This document shows positions 24,313-32,649 of a stretch of DNA of 64,000 nucleotides, piece by piece. Below the pieces are notes generated by a model. It saw only the letters and a program-made list of their open reading frames with translations, was not told the DNA's origin and made no database searches. Numbering within the stretch: the stretch's first letter is position 1; each line of letters begins with the position of its first letter. The position numbers were made by a program, and so were the translations under genes. Origin of the DNA: Phocaeicola fibrisolvens (GTDB taxonomy: Bacteria > Bacteroidota > Bacteroidia > Bacteroidales > Bacteroidaceae); the NCBI RefSeq assembly GCF_025567125.1, contig NZ_JAOQJI010000018.1:1-64000 (forward strand), given 5' to 3'.

Positions 24313-24987
24313 ATGAATGTAAGACTCTTCTTGATGGTGGGCTGTGTGGCAGGAATGTGTGCTGCTTGTACCCATAAAGGAGCTGGATCCAATACTGATA
24401 ATCAGATTGTTGTGCATACGCTTATCTTGGAGGCAGACAGTCTGATGCGGAGCGATTCCTTGTTCTGGAATACGCCGGTCGACAGAGCACATCCGCGTGT
24501 TTGCATTCAGGATGCCTTGATTCGGGAAAAATTGGACAGCGCCATTTCGTTGCGTCCCGACAAGCAGACTTACCTTTTGAAATATACTTATTTACTCCGT
24601 AGCTGGCGTCTGCCGGAGGTGTTGTCGTTGCTTCGAGAGATGGACGCCTGCATGCGCGATTCCATGTCGGCAGATTTGCTGAGTCTGAAAGCGGTGTTGG
24701 AGGATTATCAAGGAGATTCGGTTGTAGCCCGAAAAGATTTTCTGCGGGCGGATTCAGCCTATGGAGTCAAAGTGCAGGAAGTGGCCCAAGATTCTTTAAT
24801 GTACGGGTTTGTCCGCTTGGAAAAGGCGTTGAATTTTTCGCTGATGAAGAACGATTTTCGTGTACTCCAGGAGGAAATCACGTTTTATGAACGGGTGAAT
24901 GGCAAGGCTGTCCACGGAATGGAGCAGTGGAAGAATCTGACAGATAAAAGAGCATATTATCGGCAGGTGTTCGGTCAACCGGAATAA
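24313..24987 (+). CDS. Lipoprotein of unknown function at the head of the PUL 1 regulatory genes
   Basis: 224 residues. A lipoprotein signal (CVAGMCAACTHKG, lipobox Cys about 19) is followed by an alpha-helical body with TPR-like spacing (DKQTYLLKYTYLLRSWRLPE and YGFVRLEKALNFSLMKNDF). No enzyme motif was found. A possible -7 box (TAACTTTG at about 24285-24292) precedes it. The ECF sigma gene starts 12 bases after its stop, so the two are almost certainly co-transcribed, which suggests a role alongside the sigma/anti-sigma pair. I do not recognise the family. Confidence 0.75.
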   Translation: MNVRLFLMVGCVAGMCAACTHKGAGSNTDNQIVVHTLILEADSLMRSDSLFWNTPVDRAHPRVCIQDALIREKLDSAISLRPDKQTYLLKYTYLLRSWRLPEVLSLLREMDACMRDSMSADLLSLKAVLEDYQGDSVVARKDFLRADSAYGVKVQEVAQDSLMYGFVRLEKALNFSLMKNDFRVLQEEITFYERVNGKAVHGMEQWKNLTDKRAYYRQVFGQPE

Positions 24988-24999
24988 GCAGGATAAGTA

Positions 25000-25839
25000 A
25001 TGGAAATCACGGAACGGATTATCATAGAACAACTGAAACGAGGCAATGAGGAGGCTTATAAGCACCTCTATCGTCATCATTATGCACTGTTGTGTCACGT
25101 GGCCCGTGAGTATGTAGGCGATGATTTTCTGGCTGAGACACTGGTAGGCGATGTCATTTTCCATTTGTGGGAAGTGCGTGCGGAACTCGATATTCAGGTT
25201 TCGCTACGGAGTTATCTGGTGCGTGCCGTACGGAATCACTGCATGGATTATCTGGGCTCCAAGAAAGAACGGACGGAAGTGGCTTTTTCTGCCATTCCGG
25301 AAGAAGGGGAAATGCGTTACTTGCTGTCGGACGATTACCCGTTGGGTAGTCTGCTGGAGCATGAGCTGGAGGAAAAAATTTATCAGGCCATTCATCATTT
25401 ACCGGAGATCTGCCGGAAAGTTTTCGTGAAAAGTCGTTTCGAGGGGAAAAAATACGAAGAGATTGCCACGGAACTGAATATCTCTGTTAATACGGTGAAG
25501 TACCACATAAAGAGTGCGTTGGCCTCGCTGCATGCCGAACTGGGGAAATACCTGCTGGCTCTTCTGCTGTTTTTTTCACCTTCAAATAAAAAAACAATAT
25601 TTCTTGCCTACCCGCGTAGGCAAAATTTTCGTCTCACTTATAGAAACCCTGAAAATGGAAGAAAGAAATTCACATATCGACGAACTGATTGCGGTGTTTT
25701 TGAGCAGAGGATTAGACAAGGAAGCGCGCGAGGAACTGGAGGCATGGATCTCTGCTTCCGAAGACAACCGCCGTTATTTCATGCAGCAGCAGGAAATTTG
25801 GTTTTCCGCTGTGCAGGAAGAAGAACGTATGCGATATGA
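25000..25839 (+). CDS. ECF sigma factor (FecI/RpoE-like); open frame runs into the anti-sigma gene
   Basis: Residues about 1-190 are a standard ECF sigma: region 2 (GNEEAYKHLYRHHYALLCHV and VGDVIFHLWEVRAEL) and region 4 (IYQAIHHLPEICRKVF, EEIATELNISVNTVKYHIKS). Bacteroidetes ECF proteins normally end shortly after a hydrophobic tail such as LLALLLFF. Here the frame stays open for another 85 low-complexity residues and overlaps the FecR gene by 185 bases. One extra T in the T7 run at 25570-25576 would create a stop at 25587, so a base loss (real or sequencing) is likely. It would drive the SusC/SusD operon when released by the anti-sigma factor. Confidence 0.85.
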   Translation: MEITERIIIEQLKRGNEEAYKHLYRHHYALLCHVAREYVGDDFLAETLVGDVIFHLWEVRAELDIQVSLRSYLVRAVRNHCMDYLGSKKERTEVAFSAIPEEGEMRYLLSDDYPLGSLLEHELEEKIYQAIHHLPEICRKVFVKSRFEGKKYEEIATELNISVNTVKYHIKSALASLHAELGKYLLALLLFFSPSNKKTIFLAYPRRQNFRLTYRNPENGRKKFTYRRTDCGVFEQRIRQGSARGTGGMDLCFRRQPPLFHAAAGNLVFRCAGRRTYAI

Positions 25840-26665
25840 CGCCGACCAGGCTTTCGAGGCTTTCCGCCAACGGGTGGCCGAACATCGGACTCCGAAACAG
25901 CCGAAGAGGGTTATCGGATGGAAGTCTGTGTTCAAATATGCGGCAGCGGTGTTGGTGGTAGGGCTTGTCTCTTTCTTCTCTTATCAGAAGGGAGAAAGTA
26001 ACCTGAAAGAGGCCTTGACTCAGGTAGAGGTGGAAGCTCCTTTGGGAGCACAGACCCGTCTTCGTTTGCCCGATGGTACGCTGGTGGTGCTGAATGCCGG
26101 TTCGCGTTTGGTATATCCGCAGGATTTCGGAGTAGATAATAGGGAAGTGGAACTGAGTGGAGAAGGCTATTTTGAGGTAGCTCGCAACGAAAAGCTTCCT
26201 TTTCATGTGCAAACGCCTTCCTTGTCGGTCCGAGTACTGGGTACCAAGTTTAATTTTCGTGACTATCCGAATGATGAGGAAGCGGTGATTGCTTTGTTGG
26301 AAGGAAAAGTGGCGTTGGGAAACCGTCTTCGCGAAGAGGCCGAGATTATTCTGCTTCCGGATGAGCAGGTGACACTGGATAAGGAAGAGGGGCATATGAA
26401 AAAGAAATCTACAAAGGTGAAGAATAGCTTGGAATGGACTTCCGGTAGATTATTTTTTGATGAAATGCCTTTACCAGAAGTGGCTAAGATTTTGGAACGG
26501 AGTTATGGCGTGCATATCACCTTTGCTACGGACTCATTGCGTGATCTCCGTTTCTATGGGAGTTTTAGCCGTAGTGAACAAGATATTAAAGATATATTGC
26601 AGGCTTTGGTAAAAACTGGAAAAGTACGTTATACGCAAACTGAAAAAGAAATAACCTTATATTAA
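25655..26665 (+). CDS. FecR-family anti-sigma factor
   Basis: The start is taken at the ATG at 25655 (MEERNSHIDELIAVFLSRGL), giving 336 residues; the longer open frame upstream is an overlap with the sigma gene. Cytoplasmic helices at the N-terminus bind sigma. One transmembrane segment (VFKYAAAVLVVGLVSFFSY, about 92-110) follows. The periplasmic FecR domain includes VEAPLGAQTRLRLPDGTLVV and VELSGEGYFEVARN, and a C-terminal STN-like DUF4974 segment includes FDEMPLPEVAKILERSYGVH. It holds the ECF sigma inactive until the SusC STN domain signals that its glycan is being imported. Confidence 0.93.
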   Translation: MEERNSHIDELIAVFLSRGLDKEAREELEAWISASEDNRRYFMQQQEIWFSAVQEEERMRYDADQAFEAFRQRVAEHRTPKQPKRVIGWKSVFKYAAAVLVVGLVSFFSYQKGESNLKEALTQVEVEAPLGAQTRLRLPDGTLVVLNAGSRLVYPQDFGVDNREVELSGEGYFEVARNEKLPFHVQTPSLSVRVLGTKFNFRDYPNDEEAVIALLEGKVALGNRLREEAEIILLPDEQVTLDKEEGHMKKKSTKVKNSLEWTSGRLFFDEMPLPEVAKILERSYGVHITFATDSLRDLRFYGSFSRSEQDIKDILQALVKTGKVRYTQTEKEITLY

Positions 26666-26747
26666 CCGATTGTTAAACACATTAAAAACCTTAAATGTTA
26701 TGCAAAAAGTAGATTCTTAATTTAACATTTGAAGAAAGGATATAAAA

Positions 26748-26772
26748 CCGGAAGAAAGGGAAGTTCTTCCGG
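26748..26772 (+). promoter_or_regulatory. Hairpin in the PUL 1 leader
   Basis: Perfect 9-bp inverted repeat CCGGAAGAA / TTCTTCCGG with a 7-base loop, in the 231-base region between anti-sigma and susC. No T-run follows, so it is probably an mRNA structure or protein site rather than a terminator. A second weaker pair (GGAATGT and ACATTCC) lies about 50 bases further on. The rest of this region is AT-rich and should hold the ECF-dependent promoter, which I could not define. Confidence 0.5.
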
Positions 26773-26896
26773 CATACCTTAGTCCTTTCTAACCTGCTAG
26801 TTGTAAGATGTATTTCTAAGGAATGTGGCAAAAGTAATAAAACATTCCTTGTAAACATCTTTTATTAGAAGTTTTTAATCTTAAAATCTTAAGCTT

Positions 26897-29800
26897 ATGA
26901 ATTACAGGAAAAAAGCCATGTTAATGGCCGGAGCTTTGCTATGCCTTAATTTGAGTATATACTCTCAGAGTGTATCGTTAAAGATGAACAATGTTCCAGT
27001 AAAAAAAGCAATAGCTGAATTACAAACCAAGAGTGGGTATTCTTTTGTATATATAGCCGGTGATTTGGATACTGACTGTATGGTTTCTGTTAATGCAAAT
27101 GAATTGAAAGATGCTGTGAATCAGATTCTAAAGGGGCAGAATGTCTCATACGAGATTCAAGGGAAAAATATTGTTGTTAAGAAAGTGAATCAGCAGCAAC
27201 CGGTTTCAGGGAAAAAGAAAAAAGTTACTGGAGTTGTGAAAGATGTAAGTGGTGAACCAATTATTGGTGCCACCGTAATAGAAAAAGGTACTACCAATGG
27301 GACAGTAACAGACTTTGATGGTAAATATACATTGGATCTTTCGGAAAATGGCATACTGTCTATTAGTTATATCGGATATAAAAGTCAGGAATTCGCATCT
27401 TCTCAAATTAAATCGGGAACGCTATCCGTTACTTTGAAAGAAGATACAGAAGTAATGGACGAGGTGGTTGTAGTGGGATTTGGTACACAGAAAAAAGTAA
27501 ATTTAACAGGATCTGTGAGCGTAGTTGATGACAAGGAACTTCAAAATCGACCGGTTACCAATGCCTCTCAAGCTTTACAAGGTGTCGTTCCTGGTTTGCA
27601 GATAACTCAGTCTAGTGGTGATTTAAATAGTGCACCTAGTATAAATATACGTGGCGTTTCCACGATTGGTGAAGGGTCAAGTGGTAGTCCTTTGGTGTTG
27701 ATTGATGGCATGGAGGGTGATTTGAACTCTTTAAATCCACAGGATATTGCGAGTATATCTGTTTTGAAGGATGCGGCAGCTTCTTCTATTTATGGTTCAC
27801 GTGCTCCTTTTGGTGTGATACTGGTGACTACTAAGTCTGGTTCTACTGGAGGTAAAACACGATTTAATTATAATAATAGTTTTAGATGGGCAACTCCTAT
27901 CCGAATGACTCATTCAATGAATTCTGTAGATTTTGGAAGCTGGGTGAATGATGCCAACACTAATGGGGGAGGTGGAATTTATTTCTCTAAAGAACGTATG
28001 GATAAGATTGTAGCATTCCGCAATGCGAAACCTTATGGTCCTGGAACTCGTATTACAGAAGATGGAACAATCTTGTATGGTATTCCCGCTAAGGCTGATG
28101 GATATTGGGAAGATGGATTTGCAGAAGGTATTGACGATGTAGATTGGTTCACTGCTATTTTTAAAACTTGGACGTTTTCTCAAGAACATAATCTGAGTGT
28201 GAATGGAGGTAATGAGAAGCTGAACTATTATGTAAGTTTAAACTATTTAGGTCAGGGAGGTTTCATGAATCTTGCGGATGATGGTCTTGACAGATACAAT
28301 GGAACAGCTAAAATATCTTCGAAGATTGCGGATTGGTTGCAAATGAACTATACGATGCGTTTTACTCGTGAAGATTATTTACGCCCTACAGGTCTTAACG
28401 ATGCATTATATGATGCCATGGGATGGCCGGTTCTGTCATTGTATGATGCAAACGGTTATTATTATTCTACTCCTTCTCCTTCTTTGGGAATTGCAGAAGG
28501 TGGTAAGACGACTCAGCAAACGGATAATATTTATCATCAGTTAGGTTTCTTGATAGAACCCATAAAGAACTGGAAAACACATATTGATTTGAACTATAGA
28601 ATTAAGAATCAGAATGAACATGTGGATAAACAGATGTTATATAATCATGATGTAAATGGAAATCCGTATGTGTATGACAAGACTTCGTATGTGAGTGAAT
28701 CTAATTTGAAGGAAAATTACTTTAATGTAAATATTTATTCTGATTATACTTTCTCTGTAAATGATGTACATAATCTTCATGTAATGGTTGGTTTTCAGGC
28801 AGAGAACTTAAATCAGAAGTATTATAGTTTGTTAAGGAACGGGATTATGTTTCCTGGTAAACCAGATGTAGATTTGACTACAGGATTGGATTATGATGGA
28901 AATCCTGTTACTCCAGAAGTCAGTGGATATAGGAATTCTTGGTCAACGGCAGGATTCTTTGGTCGTTTTAACTATAATTATAATGACAAATATTTGTTTG
29001 AAGCCAATCTGAGATACGATGGTACTTCGAGATTTCAGAAAGGAAATCAATGGAAATTGTTCCCTTCTTTCTCTCTTGGTTGGAATATTGCCAGAGAAGA
29101 GTTCTTTGAACCTTTGTCTTCTGTGATTGGGACTTTAAAATTGAGAGGTTCATACGGTACGCTTGGAAACCAAAATACAACAAACTGGTATCAGACTTAT
29201 CAGACAATGGTGGTGGGCTCCGCAAATGGTGAATGGATGATGAATGGCAGAAGGCCTAATACTGCAACTGTACCAGGATTAGTATCTCCGCTGTTGACAT
29301 GGGAAACAATCGAATCATATAATATTGGATTGGACTGGGGATTGTTGAGTAACAGACTTACTGGAAGTTTTGAATATTATGTAAGAAACACGAAGAATAT
29401 GATTGGTAATGCACCTGAATTACCAGCTATTCTGGGTACAGCTGTTCCTGTGACCAACAATACAGACTTGCGAACAAAAGGATGGGAATTTTCTATCGGA
29501 TGGAATGACCTGCTTGGAAATGGCTTTAGCTATGGAGCTAAGTTTAATCTTTCGGATGCCCGTTCATTTATTACAAGATATCCGAACAACCCAACTAAGT
29601 CTATCTCTACTTACATTGAAGGACGGGAAATCAATGAAATCTGGGGATATGTAACAAAAGGATTGGCTAGAACTGATGCTCAGATGACTGAACATCTTCA
29701 GAGTTTGCCGAACGGAGGTCAGGATGCATTGGGTTCCGACTGGCGGGCTGGAGATATTATGTATGCAGATATAGATGGAGACGGAAAGATTTCTAGTGGT

Positions 29801-30373
29801 TCTGGAAGATTGGGAGATACGGGAGATATGAAAGTAATCGGTAACAGTACTCCGAGATTTTTGTTTGGTTTGGACTTATATGCCAGTTGGAAGGGATTTG
29901 ATATTAGAATGTTTTTCCAGGGCGTTATGAAGAGAGACTTCTGGCAAGGAAGTGGTTATCTCTTTGGAGCTAACAGTCGAGGAATGTGGAGTTCTTTCGG
30001 TATTTCGGATGTGCATGATTACTTTAGAGATGAAAACACTTGGTCTGTAAAAGAAGGATACCAGACTGCCAACATTAATGCTTACCTTCCACGCCCATTG
30101 TATAACGACAAGAACTTGCAGACTCAGACAGGATATTTGCAGAATGCTGCTTATATCAGACTGAAGAACCTGCAAATCGGATATACTTTGCCTAAATCAG
30201 TAGTTTCTAAGATTGGAATTCAAGATTTGAGAATTTACTTCTCTGGAGAGAATTTGTGGACGGGAACAAGTCTGGTAAAACAGTTTGACCCAGAAACTAT
30301 CTCTAGTGGTGTAGGAGGTATTGGGTATCCTTTGTCTAGAACATTATCTTGTGGTTTAAATGTTTCATTTTAA
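26897..30373 (+). CDS. SusC-like TonB-dependent receptor with STN signalling domain (PUL 1)
   Basis: 1158 residues. A signal peptide (ALLCLNLSIYSQS) is followed by an STN domain (about 25-97: VPVKKAIAELQTKSGYSFVY), which contacts the FecR protein. A CarboxypepD_reg-like domain (VTGVVKDVSGEPIIGATVIE), a TonB plug (MDEVVVVGFGTQKKVNLTGS; LVLIDGMEGDLNSLNPQDIA) and a 22-strand barrel come next, ending in an aromatic strand (LSCGLNVSF). It imports oligosaccharides across the outer membrane together with the SusD encoded 12 bases downstream. The STN domain and the upstream ECF/FecR pair show trans-envelope regulation. The GH29 gene nearby suggests fucosylated substrates. Confidence 0.95.
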   Translation: MNYRKKAMLMAGALLCLNLSIYSQSVSLKMNNVPVKKAIAELQTKSGYSFVYIAGDLDTDCMVSVNANELKDAVNQILKGQNVSYEIQGKNIVVKKVNQQQPVSGKKKKVTGVVKDVSGEPIIGATVIEKGTTNGTVTDFDGKYTLDLSENGILSISYIGYKSQEFASSQIKSGTLSVTLKEDTEVMDEVVVVGFGTQKKVNLTGSVSVVDDKELQNRPVTNASQALQGVVPGLQITQSSGDLNSAPSINIRGVSTIGEGSSGSPLVLIDGMEGDLNSLNPQDIASISVLKDAAASSIYGSRAPFGVILVTTKSGSTGGKTRFNYNNSFRWATPIRMTHSMNSVDFGSWVNDANTNGGGGIYFSKERMDKIVAFRNAKPYGPGTRITEDGTILYGIPAKADGYWEDGFAEGIDDVDWFTAIFKTWTFSQEHNLSVNGGNEKLNYYVSLNYLGQGGFMNLADDGLDRYNGTAKISSKIADWLQMNYTMRFTREDYLRPTGLNDALYDAMGWPVLSLYDANGYYYSTPSPSLGIAEGGKTTQQTDNIYHQLGFLIEPIKNWKTHIDLNYRIKNQNEHVDKQMLYNHDVNGNPYVYDKTSYVSESNLKENYFNVNIYSDYTFSVNDVHNLHVMVGFQAENLNQKYYSLLRNGIMFPGKPDVDLTTGLDYDGNPVTPEVSGYRNSWSTAGFFGRFNYNYNDKYLFEANLRYDGTSRFQKGNQWKLFPSFSLGWNIAREEFFEPLSSVIGTLKLRGSYGTLGNQNTTNWYQTYQTMVVGSANGEWMMNGRRPNTATVPGLVSPLLTWETIESYNIGLDWGLLSNRLTGSFEYYVRNTKNMIGNAPELPAILGTAVPVTNNTDLRTKGWEFSIGWNDLLGNGFSYGAKFNLSDARSFITRYPNNPTKSISTYIEGREINEIWGYVTKGLARTDAQMTEHLQSLPNGGQDALGSDWRAGDIMYADIDGDGKISSGSGRLGDTGDMKVIGNSTPRFLFGLDLYASWKGFDIRMFFQGVMKRDFWQGSGYLFGANSRGMWSSFGISDVHDYFRDENTWSVKEGYQTANINAYLPRPLYNDKNLQTQTGYLQNAAYIRLKNLQIGYTLPKSVVSKIGIQDLRIYFSGENLWTGTSLVKQFDPETISSGVGGIGYPLSRTLSCGLNVSF

Positions 30374-30385
30374 TAGTATCTTATT

Positions 30386-32410
30386 ATGAATAAAAATATA
30401 ATCTTATGTTGTATTGCTGCAGCATCAACATTAATGCTTAGCTCATGTGAAGATTTCTTGGATAAGGAGCCGCTGTCTTCTGTTGTTCCAACAGAATATT
30501 ACAAGGATGAGGCACAGATTCAGGCTGCTGTGAATCAGCTTTATACTGCGGTATTGCCTTCTCACACTAATTGGAGTTTTGGTATTTTTGGTTTGGATAG
30601 TGGTACGGATAATCAGGTTGGATTTGACCCGGAGATAAAATATACAAAAGGTCAGTGGAAAGTAGCACTGGAAAATGACAACTGGAATTGGGAAAATATA
30701 CATAATATAAATTATTCATTGAAACAGTCACTCACTAATTATAATAATAAAGAGGTGACTGGTTCTGAGAAGAATATCCGTCAATATATTGGTGAATTGT
30801 ATTTTTTAAGAGCCTATGCATATTTTACCATGTTGCAGAAATGGGGAGATTTGCCTATTATAAAAGAAGATTTGCCTTTGGATGAGGAATACCTAATCAG
30901 TATGAATAAGCGTTCTCCAAGAAACGAGGTGGCTAGGTTTATTTTAGAGGATTTGGGGTATGCGGTAGAATACATGAGTGATAATTTTGATGCTCGTAAA
31001 AATCGTATATCTCCAGATGTAGCGAAACTGTTGGAATCTAGAGTCGCTTTATTTGAAGCTTCTTGGTTGGAAAACTTTAAAGGTACAGCGTTTGTGCCGA
31101 ATGGAGAAGGATGGCCTGGTAAATCGAAAGACTACAATGCAGATTATGAATATCCGTCGGGCTCGATAGACAAGGAAATTGAGTATTTCCTACAAACAGC
31201 TGTTACCAGTGCAGAAGCTGTGGCCGAGAAATATAAGAATAATCTGACTAAGAATACGGGAGAAGTTCCACAATCAGAAACGGATCCGGACAATCCTTAT
31301 TTCAGTATGTTTGGAAATACTGATATGTCTACTTATCCAGATGTTCTGCTATGGCGTGAATATAGCAAAGGACTCGGGATAGTAAATAATGTGGAAGTTG
31401 GCATTCAGCATGGAAATAATGGGGTAGGATTGACTAGAAGTATGATAGAGTCTTTTGTTATGAAGGATGGAAAACCGCATTATGCCTCTCATACTGGCTT
31501 TGTTTATAATGATGAAACGTTGGCAAATATTAGAGAGAATGCTGATCCTAGATTAAAAATATTCTTGAAGGAGCCTAATCAGAAAAATTTGTTTAAGAAT
31601 ATGACTTCTCAGGAAACTCATGGAGTGGAAGTGGAACCTTATCCAGATATTACGAATATGAATGCGGAAAAAGGTTATAGCACTGGATATACCATTCGAA
31701 AGGGAGGTACGTTTGATAAGGATTTGTGTGGAAATGGTAATGGATATACAGGGGCTGTAGTGTTTAGAGCCACAGAAGCTTTGTTGAATTATATGGAGGC
31801 TGAGTATTTGTTGACAAAAAATCTGGCTTCAGGGAAAATCCTAGAATATTGGAATTTGGTTCGGGAAGCGGCTGGATTTAGTGATGTAGCAGCTGATCCG
31901 TATACCATGATTAATGCCACAGAAATGGATAAAGAAACTTTAGATTGGGGAGCTTATACAGCAGGCCATTTGTTGCAAGATAGAAATTTGTATAATATTC
32001 GTCGCGAACGTCGTTGTGAGTTAATGGCCGAAGGATTACGTTGGATGGATTTGATACGTTGGAGATCAATGGATCAGATGATAAGCAAACCTTATCATGT
32101 GGAAGGTTTTCATTTGTGGAACACTCCAATGCAGAGCTGGTATGCTGCGGAAAATTTAGTAGATGATGGTTCTTCTTCAGCTACAGTTTCAAATGTGAGT
32201 CTTAGTGAATATTTGAGACCTTTTGAAAAGAATATGACGTCTGGTAACTTATATCGTGATGGTTTCGTTTGGTTTATGGCTCATTATCTTGAACCTCTTC
32301 CAATAAAACAATTCCAGTTGACTTCTTCAGATCGAGTTACTGTTGAACAGTCTACTTTGTACCAAAATCCGTATTGGCCGTTGAAGGCAGATTCTCCAGC
32401 AGAACAGTAA
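30386..32410 (+). CDS. SusD/RagB-like outer-membrane glycan-binding lipoprotein (PUL 1)
   Basis: 674 residues, with a lipoprotein signal (LMLSSCEDFLDKEP, Cys about 21) and the standard SusD start DFLDKEPLSSVVPTEYYKDE. TPR-type helices include GELYFLRAYAYFTMLQKWGD and LPIIKEDLPL, and the late conserved segment RRERRCELMAEGLRWMDLIR is present. The C-terminus has PIKQFQLTSS and YQNPYW. It forms the lid on the SusC barrel at the cell surface. It is followed by a terminator, so GH29 is probably on its own transcript. Confidence 0.95.
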   Translation: MNKNIILCCIAAASTLMLSSCEDFLDKEPLSSVVPTEYYKDEAQIQAAVNQLYTAVLPSHTNWSFGIFGLDSGTDNQVGFDPEIKYTKGQWKVALENDNWNWENIHNINYSLKQSLTNYNNKEVTGSEKNIRQYIGELYFLRAYAYFTMLQKWGDLPIIKEDLPLDEEYLISMNKRSPRNEVARFILEDLGYAVEYMSDNFDARKNRISPDVAKLLESRVALFEASWLENFKGTAFVPNGEGWPGKSKDYNADYEYPSGSIDKEIEYFLQTAVTSAEAVAEKYKNNLTKNTGEVPQSETDPDNPYFSMFGNTDMSTYPDVLLWREYSKGLGIVNNVEVGIQHGNNGVGLTRSMIESFVMKDGKPHYASHTGFVYNDETLANIRENADPRLKIFLKEPNQKNLFKNMTSQETHGVEVEPYPDITNMNAEKGYSTGYTIRKGGTFDKDLCGNGNGYTGAVVFRATEALLNYMEAEYLLTKNLASGKILEYWNLVREAAGFSDVAADPYTMINATEMDKETLDWGAYTAGHLLQDRNLYNIRRERRCELMAEGLRWMDLIRWRSMDQMISKPYHVEGFHLWNTPMQSWYAAENLVDDGSSSATVSNVSLSEYLRPFEKNMTSGNLYRDGFVWFMAHYLEPLPIKQFQLTSSDRVTVEQSTLYQNPYWPLKADSPAEQ

Positions 32411-32446
32411 GACTGGCAGAATTGTCTTAAAAGAACGTAAGGATAG

Positions 32447-32479
32447 GGCCGATTAGCATTGTAAGCTGGTCGGCCTTTT
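32447..32479 (+). terminator. Terminator after PUL 1 susD
   Basis: GGCCGAttAGC pairs with GCTggTCGGCC and is followed by TTTTATTTCTT. Confidence 0.65.
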
Positions 32480-32569
32480 ATTTCTTAGAAGTTGAGATTT
32501 TTTTGATAAGTATCGATTTCCTCCTATAATCCCACATTTTCATCCTATCTTATTTCGAGGTTTTCTATC

Positions 32570-32577
32570 TACATTTG
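32570..32577 (+). promoter_or_regulatory. Putative -7 box TACATTTG for the fucosidase gene
   Basis: TACATTTG matches TAnnTTTG, 72 bases before the ATG and after the susD terminator, which suggests independent expression of the enzyme gene. Confidence 0.45.
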
Positions 32578-32649
32578 TTTTTGTAAATCGAATCACGGGA
32601 TTATCCGAAAAAAACGAATCGTAAATTCTTAGAAAACAAAAAAATAGGC

